A stretch of 64,000 nt of DNA, from NCBI GenBank assembly GCA_951394045.1, contig OX595998.1:1116001-1180000 (forward strand), written 5' to 3'. The first letter of the stretch is position 1. The number at the start of each line of letters is the position of its first letter. Positions 45,257-57,053 of this stretch are shown here, piece after piece. Source of the stretch: Nitzschia sp. DOCU1. Its lineage: Eukaryota > Bacillariophyta > Bacillariophyceae > Bacillariales > Bacillariaceae. The position numbers were made by a program, and so were the translations under genes. The notes under the pieces are model-generated. The model saw nothing but the letters and a program-made list of their open reading frames with translations, was not told where the DNA came from and ran no database searches.

Positions 45257-45820
45257 TCACCCAGAAAACTTCCCTGGAGGTATGGATTGAAGCAATCTGA
45301 AATAATCCCTTTCGTTGGCAAGATTCTTCCGCCGGACCTCTTCTTCTAGATCTTTCATGGTAGACGTCATTCGGATCAAAACAGTGTCCTCGTCCAGTAC
45401 ATCATCGTCTTCACACACCAGAATATGATTTATCGTACCATAGACTGGTGATCGAATATGAGTCTCGCCTTCCATGGTTTCCCATACTGTATGATACAAT
45501 TCATCCGCACTCGTAATGGCATGCCCTTCCCAGTCGATCCGTAGCAAGGCGTCCCCGGGTCGAACCTCCGCCGAGTGATCCATTGGAAGAAGTTTCTTGA
45601 TACATATCAAATCTCCCACTTCATCCAAGCCTCGTTTTGTCAAGCCGATCTCCAACGAATACTGTGTGGCCGGTGAAGCTGTCGTCGTGGTCGCCGTCGT
45701 CATTCTTGATCTCGGAACAGCACTATGTCCTGGTAACAAAGGAGCGGCCCGTAGCCACAGATTCTGGGACGGATGGAATAGGCGGACAATATTACGATGT
45801 AATAGTAGAGATCCGCTCAT
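45257..45820 (-). CDS. Glycine-cleavage-H-like (lipoyl-domain) protein lacking the lipoyl lysine
   Basis: The product is 187 aa, single exon. A basic, Ser/Leu-rich N-terminus (LLLHRNIVRLFHPSQNLWLR) looks mitochondrial. The core follows the H-protein fold: IGLTKRGLDEVGDLICIKK, VRPGD, then HIRSPVYGTINHI and DTVLIRM. In GcvH the lipoylated Lys sits in an ESVKA-type motif; here the aligned stretch is ETMEG and position 117 is Glu. An insertion near IDWEGHAITS is also present. It therefore probably cannot carry lipoate and may have a regulatory or scaffold role. Similarity is moderate, so a more distant biotinyl/lipoyl-like fold is possible. Confidence 0.65.
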   Translation of the reverse strand: MSGSLLLHRNIVRLFHPSQNLWLRAAPLLPGHSAVPRSRMTTATTTTASPATQYSLEIGLTKRGLDEVGDLICIKKLLPMDHSAEVRPGDALLRIDWEGHAITSADELYHTVWETMEGETHIRSPVYGTINHILVCEDDDVLDEDTVLIRMTSTMKDLEEEVRRKNLANERDYFRLLQSIPPGKFSG

Positions 45821-46222
45821 TCTGAAGCAAGAAGGTGTTGGAATGTCGTTGGAACGTAAACACCATTGTCACTATTTGTCGTCGTTTTCTGCATCCGCGG
45901 TGGGCACTGCTCGAAAACACCCTCCGAACGAAAACAGACACTATCCCTTCCATCTCCCGCGCGTCGCGCGGATGATGAACGACCACTCTGATTCGATCCG
46001 AAACGTGGTCGCGGAAAAAAGTCCCTCTTCTCCCGCGAGAAACCAAGCACAAAGCTCCATCTTTTGCGGGTTTCCCTTATTTTGCATAGTACCATATTTG
46101 TCTCATACTCTCTCCACAATCGAGAGGGCACTGAAGTCTTTGAACGCTTCGAAGCTGCTGTCCATTTTTTCACAAGATGCAACCTTCTCTTATGTAACAT
46201 TTGAATCATCTATTGTTCCATC
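45821..46222. other. Divergent promoter region
   Basis: Between the H-like gene (minus) and the protein kinase (plus). Nothing specific recognised. Confidence 0.5.
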
Positions 46223-47464
46223 ATGGCACATGACATCCTTGGACGACCGGGGGCCCAGGATATTAACACGCTCATCGAGGAGGGAGTCACGCACCCAGAT
46301 GTCTGGGTGGTGCCATTCAACGGTGGTGAACCAGAATTCCGCCGTGTAGAGGTAGTAAGTCGTTATGATGCCCGGCAAGCCTACGTTATCAACGATGCCG
46401 TAGAACCCCGAGAGCTTTCTCATGGCGGGGATCTCCCGTGGGGCGTAGCGCGTGTAGGCTACATGCTGCCACGCAACTACAGCGATCTATTGTACTACGA
46501 GCCTCCCCCGCCTGGCGTACAGGGGCACCCGAATGCTCCTCCTATGGTTCAGGTCATGATCAAGATTCTCTCGCGCGCTGTAGTAGAGCACGAACTTGGA
46601 CTTGGTTCCGCTGAAAATCCAATCCAAGAAATATGCCAAGTTGAGCAGTTGTTTCGTGAGGCGCCTGATGAGGCCGGGCAACATGTCGTCCAAGTTATCG
46701 AGGCCCTTCAAAACGAGAACTTCATTTATGTCATCACCCGTTATTGTGAAGGTGGAAGTCTGCACGAACATATCTGGCCCGATCAACAACACGAGCCTTT
46801 TATTTTCACGGAGCATCGAGCGCGAGAGATCTTCAAGCAGATGCTTGAGAGAATTAACTACATCCATTCGCACAATATCTGCCACCGCGATATCAGTCCA
46901 GATAACTTCCTTGTGACTGGCGAAGGAAGAGTTTTGCTTTGTGACTTTGCCCAGTCCTTCCAAATTCCCCAAGGCGGTGTGGTGCAACCTCTGGGGAAAT
47001 ACCTAGGAGGGAAGCCGCGTTGCTGGTCTCCTGAAATCATGAGACAAGTTGACTTCAATGCCTTTCAACTTGACCTATGGGCTTGTGTTGTGTCATTGTT
47101 CAATCTCTTGACAGGGATGAGGCCGTATCATGTGCCTTTCCTAAGTGATATTGCTTTTCGCTTTTGCATCATGGCCGGTGGTCTTGATGGCAACCTCGCC
47201 AATGAAAGGGTGCACGATGTCCTCAGAGATACGGAATATACCGTGCGCAACTACCACCCAGATGCTGGTCCAGACGAGCGGTCTTTAATCATTCACCGGG
47301 AGCAACTGGAACTAGACTGTTTAATTCAAAGGGTTATTATCCTGAGCCCGCAGGTTCGCGAACTCTTCTACAACTGCCTCCGATTCCAACCTCAAGATCG
47401 CTGGACGATCCAGCAGATATGGGAAAGTGAATGGATGAACATGGAACTTTCAGAATCTTCTTGA
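46223..47464 (+). CDS. Protein kinase-like protein
   Basis: The product is 413 aa, single exon. The kinase core is recognisable. The VAIK-like Lys is in VMIKIL (about residue 114) and an alpha-C Glu in EICQVEQL. The hinge is YVITRYCEGGSL. The catalytic loop is CHRDISPDNFL (Asp at about 222). The metal-binding motif is DFA (about 239) instead of DFG, and SPE replaces APE. LDLWACVVSLFNLLTG is subdomain IX. The Asp residues for catalysis and metal binding are kept, so activity is plausible. The Gly-rich loop is not evident, so the N-lobe is diverged. Substrate unknown. Confidence 0.8.
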   Translation: MAHDILGRPGAQDINTLIEEGVTHPDVWVVPFNGGEPEFRRVEVVSRYDARQAYVINDAVEPRELSHGGDLPWGVARVGYMLPRNYSDLLYYEPPPPGVQGHPNAPPMVQVMIKILSRAVVEHELGLGSAENPIQEICQVEQLFREAPDEAGQHVVQVIEALQNENFIYVITRYCEGGSLHEHIWPDQQHEPFIFTEHRAREIFKQMLERINYIHSHNICHRDISPDNFLVTGEGRVLLCDFAQSFQIPQGGVVQPLGKYLGGKPRCWSPEIMRQVDFNAFQLDLWACVVSLFNLLTGMRPYHVPFLSDIAFRFCIMAGGLDGNLANERVHDVLRDTEYTVRNYHPDAGPDERSLIIHREQLELDCLIQRVIILSPQVRELFYNCLRFQPQDRWTIQQIWESEWMNMELSESS

Positions 47465-47729
47465 GAATATTTTTGCTGTGATTATCTTTGCATTCCTGCC
47501 GAGGCAAAAAGTTGAAGATAGCCAGTGACAATCCAATTGTTAAAGTATACCAATCACCTCTACAGTGACCTCGACACTACTGCTTTTGTTTGTTCTCTAC
47601 TCTAGATCAGCGTAGGTGTACCGGCAGAGCCAATAGTAGCAGCTTGACAGCGTGGTCAAAGTAGACGCTTGTGCTACATCCTTGTTCGAGGAAAACCTAT
47701 CCCATGAAAACCCCTTTTAAGTTAACTTT

Positions 47730-50700
47730 CTACATGTCTTTTAACATGAACAAGGGATCGTTTTGATCGTCCCCTGACGGCGGGTTTTGCCGCATAGCGC
47801 TGTTCCCCTGCAAATTCATCGGCATTCCTGACGGACCAACTACTTGAACTGGCATGGGCATGGGCTGCGGTGCAAATTGTTGCTGCATAGGCTGAAAGAA
47901 CTGCGGCATTGGTTGCATGCCATGCGGGGACTGCCCGTACTGCGGAGGGGGCTGCGGCTGGTGGTGCTGTTGTTGCATCATTCGTAGTTGCGCCATTTGC
48001 TGAGGCTGAAATTGCTGCTGCTGCTGCGGTGGTGGCGGCTGACGCTGTTGAACCTGTTGTTGTTGCTGCTGCTGGTACAATTGCTGTTGGTAGGATGTGC
48101 GCTGGGGAGGTGGTTGCGACGGTGGCGTCCCCATTGGCTGCATATACTGACTGTACGAGTTTTGCGACGAATCCATCCCTCCCATAGAGAGTTGTCGATT
48201 ATATTGTGCGTGGCTTGTTTGCTGTGGCTGTGGTGGCGGTGGTTGGTGCTGTTGCTGCTGAATCTGTTGCTGCTGCATTTGCTGTTGCTGCCTCTGCTGC
48301 TGTTGCATCTGTTGTTGCTGCTGAAGTTGTTGTTGTTTCTGCTGCTGAAGTTGTTGCTGTCTTTGCTGCTGTTGTTGTTGCACTTGCTGCTGCTTCTGCT
48401 GCTGAAGCTTTTTCTGTTGTTGTTGTTGTTGTTGCTGCTGCTGCAGTTGTATCGCCTTCGCCTGCGCGGCAGTTGGCTTGGAACTTGGCTTTCGCCTCTG
48501 CGCCGGCTTCGCTGCAGCTTCGGCCGCAGCTTTTCGTTTCCGAGCTGCAGCCTTGGCAGCTGCAGCAGACGCCTCGGCCGCCTGAGCTAACACGGTGGCA
48601 GCAGCTTGAGATGCTGTCGACGGAGTGGGTTTCTTGGGCGGAACTTTTGTTGCTGTGGATGCTGCAGTAGGCTGATCCTTGGACGACTTCCTCCTAACGG
48701 GAGGGGGTGGTTTATGTTGCAGTACTTTCGGGTTGAAGGTGTAAGCCATTCCCAATTGAACCTCAGTGGGATGCAAGGGATCGTTTTCGATTGGACGTGC
48801 TGCAGGACCGGCATGCAATTGAGTCAGCACATGCAGCTGTTGCAGAAACACTAGGATTGTGATACTTACATCGCGGTGAAATGGCAACAGCTGGATTGGT
48901 CTCAGCAAGACTCGTGGCCGTTGATATGGCGGACAGTGGTGCGGCTAGAGAGCGCAGCTGGGAGGTCCTGATCAACGCCGCCGCTTGTCTCCCCGGCGCC
49001 GAATGGATCTCCGACAGATTCCTCTCAACAAGTGCAGCGCCGAAGGCCCTTGGCAAAATGTTGTTGCCTTTGTCTTTTGGGACATCTAGAACAAGGTGCC
49101 AGCCTGTAGGAACAATAAAGATAAGAATCATGAAACAGAATAGCAACGGTAACCTCGTTAGTACGTACCAGGCTCGCCCCAGGAAGAATTAGAAGGGACT
49201 GAGAGGATTTCTTCGTCGCGGGGAGCGATTGGATGGGTAGCAAGAAGGAAGGCCTGTTCGGCCTTCTGCAGCTCCGCTGTCTTGGCAGCCGCCGACATAT
49301 TCTTGTAATTTTCTGTCTTCGACAAACTTTCAACTACAGCCGTTTTCAAATCAGCTGCTAGGGTTTCTTGCGACGGCCGAAGAACAATTTGCTGTCGCCG
49401 GCGATGCATCTTGTGCCAAAGGCTTCTACGAAGGGGTCCTGGTACGCCTGGGAGATTTTGTACCCAAGTGCTCGATGTACTGCTATTTCGCTTCTGGTTG
49501 AGTTGATCGCGACGTTTGTCTGCCGTGAGTTCTAGCGCAGCAATCATGTCATTGACACGGCTTGAAGAACGATCGATGTCACTACCAGGCGAGGCTTGCT
49601 TCTTTTTCCATGCGGCTGCGGCTACGGCAGCCGCCCTTTGCGTTTGCTTCGCTAGCGTAAAATACTTCTGCGTTTGTTGCTTCGCCTCCGCCATCTTCAT
49701 CTGAGCCAACTTTGCCCTTTTCTCAGCCGCTTCAACGGCACCTTTGTACTTGGTCGTTGCTGCAATCAGTTTTTGCCGGTCGCTTGGGTTAGTTTGAGGG
49801 AGGGGATTACCATCTTGCGATGCAAAGGAATAGTTTGTTAGTTTCAAGTTCATCACGGCGAACAACAATGCGACCGATTGAACCCACCTGGACCCATGAA
49901 CTTGCTAAATTTTGTCCGGAAATTCTGCCAACTGATTTTCTTGTTTTCATAGTCTTTGATTGCTTCCTTCGCTTTGGGCAAGAGGTCTTTTTCCTCCTTG
50001 TCATAGCGCGCGTGCATCTTCTCTGCGTTGGTGAAGGCAGCCTGCAGATCCGCTGCTTTCTTCTCGAGCGCTGCAACTTCCGCGTGGGCTTGCTCGTGGA
50101 TTGCTTCGGTTCGCTGTGCAACTGCAGTTTCGTCGCTAGTCCGAAGATCCGTCAAGACACAACGGACATGGCCCCCATTCATTGCGACGGCATCTCCAAA
50201 ATCAAAGTCTTTCGATTCCAACGTTGACGGAACTTCACCACAGACAATCGATTCCAGGAAGTCCCGAGACTGAATGCCCCACGGCATGAACAACTTCTTC
50301 TCGCTGTCGGTGTGAGGGTCTTTCGTCGGATCTTTGCGCTTCTCATCCTTCTTTTCCTGCAAAATGGCGATCCAAATGCCTTCGTTGTGAATTTCCACGG
50401 ATAATTGCTTCGAAATTTGACTAAGCATTCCCTTTCGATGCTTATGACGCGCTGCCGCTCCTGACTTGTCGTGGGGGAGAGCGTTGAACGCTTCACCACC
50501 CGTCTTAATCGGCGAAGGTGGTCGCAGCGCAACCTTATCATCTTGGGACGACTTTTCGGTATCTTGGGACGGTTGACCTTTTTCTTCGTTGATCTCTGCC
50601 TTTGGTGACTCCGATTCCAACAACGTCATTTTTAGCGCTTCCTTCTTCTTGAGCATCTTCTGAATATGGCGCTTCAAATAACGTTGTCGAAGTTGTTGGA

Positions 50701-53074
50701 AGCCAGCATACATTTTGCTGTAAATTCCTCGGCGATTATTTTCCACATCATGCAGTTGCTTCTCGTATTGCTTGCGGATCTTCGTCCGCTCACGCTGGAA
50801 TTCAGCTTCCGTGCGCTTCTTGACCTCCTCCCCCTTGCCCGCAAATTCCTGGATTTGACGCTCGTGTTTGGTTCGCAGACGCTGTTGGAGATTCGCCCAC
50901 TCTTGAGACGCTATCTCTGGCGGGACTTGTCGTTGCTGAACTTGTTGTCGATGCTGCTGCAAGATCCGTTGCGTCTCCAGAGCATGGCGTTTCTCGAGGA
51001 CTTGGATACCTTGATTGATTTTGGTCTGATTTGAAGCTACCTTGTCGCTGAATATCTTCTGAAGCTTTGCCATATCCTTCTTCTCGTCGGCCATTTTCTT
51101 AGCCTTGTATTTCTCCACGCTTCTATCTGTTGTTGCCTGCTTGTCCTTCAGCTGCTCAGCCACAATGGCTTCAATTTCCTTTCGTCCGGCCTCGTCTTCC
51201 GCTTCCAGCCGTCTCAGTTCAGCCTCAACTTGCTTCTTCTTCTGGTTCTTTTCATACAGGGCGAACGACGGGTCCTGATCTTCATGCGACTCTCGGAAAA
51301 ATTTCAATGAATCCTCCAATTCTGCTTCGGCTCTTGCAACTTGCTCTTCTATCGAGAGCGGAAAGATATCCCTTTGAAATGCCGACAAAGGCTTCGGATT
51401 GAAGCCATCATCGTCCTCTTTCTTCTCGTCTTCTTTTACCGAACCCGCTGGTAGACTTGAAATGCTTACGTTGAGTCGTTTCAATATTGTCCTTTTGGGC
51501 CTTACAACCTTGCCCACGGTTGACGTTTTAAAGGCTTCAAACGGATCGACACCTTCTTCGTCTTCACTTTCTACTTCCACAGCCCAAGCGGGGGGAGGAA
51601 CGGGTGGCTTGCGTGGTGGGCTCGGCTCGGGCTTGGAGTCAGCAGCAGCAGCAGCACCTGTTCCCCCCTGTGCTGCAATAGCGTCACCACCACTCTCAGC
51701 TGGTTGTTTCGTCGAATCGTCGATTTCCATCTTTTCAGATCTGGCGTTTGTTGTTTCCTCGTCCACATCCATAGCTGTGGTAGCATCACCCCCTTCGGAC
51801 TCAGCAACCACTTGATCACCACCAGCGGGGATATCGGACAATGATGAGACCTGTTTTGTGGGCGGATCATCCGTCTCTGGACCTTCTGTAGCAGCATCCC
51901 CAATTGTCCCCTCTGACGCATCTACTTTGGGGCGTTCTCGGCGCAGACTATTGTCCGATATCATTGGAAGCGCACTCGTAGAAGGTTTGGTATTACAGGG
52001 CTGACCAACAGCAGCAGCAGCAGCAGTCGACGGACCTGCCGTCGTCGTAGTCGTCGATGGAACATCGGGCTTGATAGTAGTGGGAGCGGACTCGGTTTCA
52101 TCGCCTGCTGCCAGTGTCATTTCGGCTTGCAGCAAAGCAAGCTTGGCTTGGAAGGCAAGTGACGGTCCTAGTGCCCGAACAGGTACTACGTCTGGGGATG
52201 CGGCGGCAACATCAATCATATCCACGTCAACCGTTTCCTTGGGTTTCTCTACTGGCGTCGTGGGAGCTATTGTCGTATCCTTTTTGGTTTCCGATCCACC
52301 ATCCGCGGCACTGTCATCTGGCCCTGATTTTGCTGCATCGTGGATTTCCATGGACTCGGATGTTGATTCTGGAGTCTCTTCTGTTTCAGACTTTGCTGCT
52401 GTTGGTGTTTCTGTGGCGGGTACCTCCTTGGCGGGCTCCTTTTTTGCCGGAGAATCCTGGGTTTCGTTGGCTTTGGTGTCCTCCGTCGGAGAAGAGGCAG
52501 CGTCAAGTTCCGGGTTCGATTCTTCCACGTCTGGCCCTGTTGCTTCCTTTTGAAGAACACCGTCGCCATCAGCCTTGGTTGGCCCATTATCAGAATCCTT
52601 CTTCTCGGAAGAACCTGTTGACTCGTCTTTGGCTGTTGCTTCTTCCTTGGGAGCGTCCCCGCTTTCCGCTGGAGGTTTTGCTTTATCTTCGGATTCCTCA
52701 TCATCAGCCGCTGGATCTGCAGAAGCGGCTGGCTTAACCTCCGTGGCTGGAGTCTTTTTGGGCGGTGACAACGACTCTGGTGATGCAGAAGCAGCATCTG
52801 CTGTATCGTCAGCCTTGGAATCCTTATTGTCGTCAGCATCAGCATCAGGTGGATGCTGGGGCGTGGACTTGTCGTCGTCTTCGTTCTTGTCTCCCGCCTG
52901 GGGCGACGTCGCTGTATCATCGGCCGGTAGTTTCACAGTCTCTTCTTCCGTTTTGGGGGTTGCAGCTTCGTCGTCTTTTGTAACCAACTTGGAAAGAGGA
53001 ACTTCATCTTCGGCATCATAACTGTCGTCGTCATCCTCGTGGGATTTTGCATCCTTATCCTTCGGGGAACTCAT
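47730..53074 (-). CDS. Large acidic/coiled-coil/Q-rich protein, probably nuclear (4 exons)
   Basis: Exons are 53074-49888, 49813-49169, 49103-48870 and 48799-47730; introns are 65-74 bp and all phase 1. The product is 1711 aa. Residues 1-550 are low-complexity, rich in D, E, K, T, P and A. About 560-815 is a charged coiled coil (IEEQVARAEAELEDSLKFF onward). A more ordered part near 900-990 (FMPWGIQSRDFLESIVCGE, GGHVRCVLTDLR) and basic helical segments with WHLVLDVPKDKG follow. The C-terminus is dominated by Gln runs (48240-48450), then P/M/Q-rich sequence ending DDQNDPLFMLKDM. Q-rich tails of this kind are common in transcription co-regulators, but no family was recognised. Confidence 0.75.
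48240..48450 (-). repeat. CAG/CAA (polyglutamine) low-complexity tract
   Basis: Imperfect CTG/TTG trinucleotides on the plus strand read as CAG/CAA on the coding strand. They encode a Gln-rich region with a few M, K, R, V and L. Mixed CAG and CAA codons would limit slippage. Confidence 0.9.
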
Positions 53075-53845
53075 TATTTTGTGCCGGTCGAGGTTTTGTT
53101 AACACCACCCCCACTGCAAAACCAGCCCTATTAACAACTAGCCTATTGCAGCGGATTCACCAGCACAAACGGCAGTCCAATAAAGAGAGAGAGAGTGTGT
53201 GTGTGATACCGCCCGTGGACAATCAACTACCGTCGTCATGCAATGCGAGCCCATTTGCTTCCCGTGATGTGTATTGCTTCTTACAAACGGACGATCCATG
53301 CGTCGCCGATGATGATGCCGCCGCCGCAAAAAGGGCTTTGTGGGGAAATTCATTTTGAGGGCCGGAAGAAGAAAGAGGGGAATGCATGAATCATTTGTCA
53401 GTCGACAAAGATGACTAAAGTTTCGATCAACCCGAATGAAATCTTTGTGAGGCGTGCGCGCGCGGCGGCCAGCTCCAGTGAGACTAGATTTTGCCGCCAA
53501 CTGTCCCTCTATTACGAGAGCGATGAGAGCGACGACGGCGAGATGAAGAGGAATAGGAATGAAGCATCGACGTCTGCATCTTTTCACAGGAACAGACAAT
53601 GTGAAGGAGCATCTTGGTTGCATCGCTCCGTTGTATCAGACCTACGCTGTCCGGTTGTTCCTGAGTTTCCCTGGTCGCGAGACAGGAATCGGGGAGACGA
53701 GAGCGAGAAGAGGAGATCTTGGGAAGGCCCTGTTCGAAAAAGCGACTCTTGCGCAAAGAGGTCAAACCTGGCTGTTGCACTACTCTGGACGCGGCTCAGT
53801 CTCTTCCATCCTCGTCCCACAGTTCTCGATATATATGATTCTACC
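53075..53845. other. Divergent upstream region with (GA)n(GT)n
   Basis: About 53183-53205 is a GA run followed by a GT run. The plus frame is open from 53411, but the stretch before 53846 is not protein-like, so it is treated as 5' UTR. Confidence 0.5.
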
Positions 53846-56172
53846 ATGTCATCATCTCTTTCTTTGAGTCAATCCGACCATGATATCCCGGGCGCATCCT
53901 CCTCTGCCACCGTGGCATCTCTCATGGAAAAGTACGAACAAGTGCTTGCCGATATCGAGGCAGCCCGCAAGGAAATCGTCGAACGTCAGACCGAGATTCA
54001 ACAATGCCACCAGCAAATCCAGGACTTGGCAAGTCGACGCCACGAATGGATGCAAGCTCAAAGCAAAGCGAGCGAGGAGCAAGTCGCCTTGCAAGGACAA
54101 ATCGACGAGTCCGCGAGGCAGTGGCAGGCACTCGAACAAGACTATCAGCGTGCCGTGTCGGCTCGGGATCATGCACAAACGGTACGATCCATGCTCCAAA
54201 ACCGTGTCGTGCAATATCGACAGGAATATGAACAATCTAGATCGAAATTCCGAACGGCTTGTGATGAAACCATGGAACGTCGAGGCAAGAAGGGCTATCT
54301 TGAAGAAAGCCATCCATCTGGCGCTGGGAAGGTCGCTACCGAGACTTTGAAGACTCTTGGTGACACGAATGTACTTGCTCATGTTCCATTGGCAAGTATA
54401 GGGAACTCGGATGGTGTACCCACCGAGGCTCAAACTGCTCATTCGCCAGTATCGACTAGCGGCGGCGATCTCGATGATACTGCTCAACCTGCGCAAGATG
54501 GCTCCCAGCAAGCCCCGAGCCCTGCTGCAGCTGTAGTATCTAGTACTACAAAAGAGTCTTTGAATGTCCTCCAAACCGATTGGAGAGCTCTCTTATCTCG
54601 GCTTTTGCCGCAGGTCGACGGCAACATTTTGGCTGCTTGTTCGGCCGCGCAAGATCGTCAAGAAAAGCATGACGAGGAACCCCCTACGAGTTCCCTTCCA
54701 GTCGCTGACGCTGAAGCTAGAAAGGAACAAACTGAGGTCAATCATGATCATCAAACGACTACTAAATCAACCGAGGATACCGAGAATGAATGCGCTCCGA
54801 CGGTGGACATTGCCTCAGCTGGCGTCGACAACCAGGACATTGATGATGTTGAGAATGATGCCGAGAATCAGGATCCCGCACTTCCACAAGACATCTCCGA
54901 GCAGCTGCTCTCGCAGGGTTCCAACAAGTCTGCTGCTGCTACTAGTACTAGAAGCAAGAAAGAAATGGAGTCGATCATCTTTGATCGAGTCCTGCAAGAA
55001 ATTGAAGCCGTCGAAGACATTCAAAAAGCCGCTTGGGAGCAAACCAAGGATCGACTGTCATCGGCACAAGCCAAGCATGCCAATTTTTTGGAGGCACACG
55101 CGTCCGTTCAAAACGACCACAAGGAATGGGCGGAAAAGGTCCAACGACAGCGACAAAACAAGGCGGAACTCCGCCGCCAGCTAGACCGTTTGAACCACGA
55201 TGTAGAGTCGCTCCAAGCACAATTGAGTCAAGTCGAGTCGGAGATCGGGAGCGACAGGGCCCAGCAACAAAGACTGGTGGAAGGACGACGACATGCAAGA
55301 GATTCCAACAATGGTCAGTCCCGGCGATGAATATCATTGCAGATATCGGTTACAATGTTTCATCTTATTATACATTTCTGTTCTTCATTGCGTACACAGA
55401 TCGTGGTGGTGAACGGGAAGGTGGACGAAAGCGACCCCGCACATTGTCGGCTGACCCTCAACCAGCACCTGCTGCTAACCATGTGAGGGGACCACCAGCT
55501 CGACCAACGGCCGGGGAGATTCGAAATCCTTACTTGAAACAGAAAACCCAGCAGCCAACTTCTAGTAGTAATAGAGTCTCGCTGGAGCCTCACACGGATC
55601 ATGCACAACGTTCAGACGAAAGAAGCAAGCGCAATGGCAGAAATCGATCCAGAGGAGCCACTATCTCGCCGTTTGAAGATCGTCGCAATAGAGGCAGGGC
55701 TTTGGTTGCTTCCTCAACCCCAGTACCTACAAACGAAGACCGTTCACCCCATCCTCAGCAGCACCCGCATCGCGTTGGACGAGTCCGTTCGGCCCGTGGG
55801 TTTGGAGTATCTCTATCATTGGAGTCATCCAATCTGTTAGTGCTTCGATCTGACCCCCCTGGCTCAGTGGAGCAGCCCACCAACAATAGACGGGATACAA
55901 AGAACTCCCCAATTTCTCACCGGGAACTTTCGGAGAACGACGAAGACGACGATCTATTTGACAACGACATTGATAGCCCTGCACCAGGAGACCGCGCCTT
56001 CATGTCCTACATTCCCCTCGACATTGCCTCCCAGAATGCCAACATTGTCTCCACGGCCAAAAAGTCCAGTGCTGGACGTAGACTCGCGCGAACACCCTTT
56101 ACTGAGGAGGATAGCAGTGACGATGATGATGACGACGACGAGGTTCCTGCCTACGCGTTTCGCAAAAAGTGA
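53846..56172 (+). CDS. Coiled-coil protein of unknown function (2 exons)
   Basis: Exons are 53846-55313 and 55400-56172, with an 86-bp intron (GTCAGT...ACACAG, phase 1); the product is 746 aa. The start at 53846 precedes MSSSLSLSQSDHD and leads directly into a coiled coil (EKYEQVLADIEAARKEIVER onward, about 28-155). A second coiled coil ends exon 1 (KAELRRQLDRLNHDVESLQ). Between them is an acidic, Gln/Thr-rich linker. Exon 2 is basic and disordered, with short FMSYIPLDIASQNANIV and an acidic D8-like end. The layout suggests a structural or cytoskeletal/chromosome-associated protein. No family recognised. Confidence 0.7.
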
Positions 56173-57053
56173 ATGCTAATGCCGACCTGGCAACTTGCGT
56201 CATTGCTTTCGAGTGTGCTAAATCAGCTGTCGATCCTCGAGGGAACGTTTCATTGGACTGTTCGTCACGCGCTGTTAGCTATATACCAGGTATCGCCGGG
56301 GGAGAGATGGCGCTTCTGTGATATTCTGTAAGAAGCTTGTTTATTGTCTTTGCAAAAAGCATACTGACAGCAGTCGGCCGCCGTCGATTCTTGCGTGAAT
56401 GGGAAACACACGGTGGGACCGTTGATCCTAGGGTTCGCTAGTGCTAGAATCTCACATCCTTGTGGATGCTTTTCTCATTTATTAGAAAAATGCGCAGCAC
56501 TTGGCCCTGTGGCTGAGTTTGTTTCCGTTCTGATGACTACATATCAGGGAGCATTGGACGTAGTAATGGAAGTTACTCCCGAGTACTAGCGGTAGTCTAG
56601 TAGGTCAACAAGACGTACGAAGTACAGAACATTGATTTGGTAACCACACATCTTCAACGTGCTTGCTCGCCACAGGTCGGACGGAAGAAGGCAAAGAACG
56701 TTTGGCTTCTACATCTCTAATCTTTTAATAAACGTGATGATCATTGACAAATTTTTAAATATATAGCCCTTGCATAAATATAAAATTAGGCTTAAATAAA
56801 AATGACTCGTTCCGGGCTTAGGATGGGTCGCTGGGGTACGTACCTCTAGTACGTATGCTGGTTACGGCGCATCAAGCAAAAACGCACCTGGTACCAGACG
56901 AACCTCGTACTGGTACGCTCCCACGCCGTAGCGTCGCGTGAGATAGTCGAGACACTCAAAGGAGGGTACGCAATGAGCAACCCTTTTCCGTCACACCAAA
57001 AGACTTCCAATATCCCCATTCCTTTCCCATGGCCTTTCCATCTGCTGGAAGCA
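56173..57053. other. Intergenic region with GTACC/GGTAC motifs
   Basis: Positions 56820-56930 hold clustered GTAC-containing words (TACGTACC, ACCTGGTACCAG, ACTGGTACG). No gene was recognised; a 64-codon frame at 56395 has no support. Confidence 0.5.

Noticed and set aside
47988..48670. Leu-, Val- and Ala-rich plus-strand frames
   Set aside because: Antisense reading of the CAG/CAA polyglutamine tract.
53411..53845. N-terminal extension of the coiled-coil protein
   Set aside because: Open by chance; Arg/Ser-rich sequence unlike the rest, and a good start exists at 53846.
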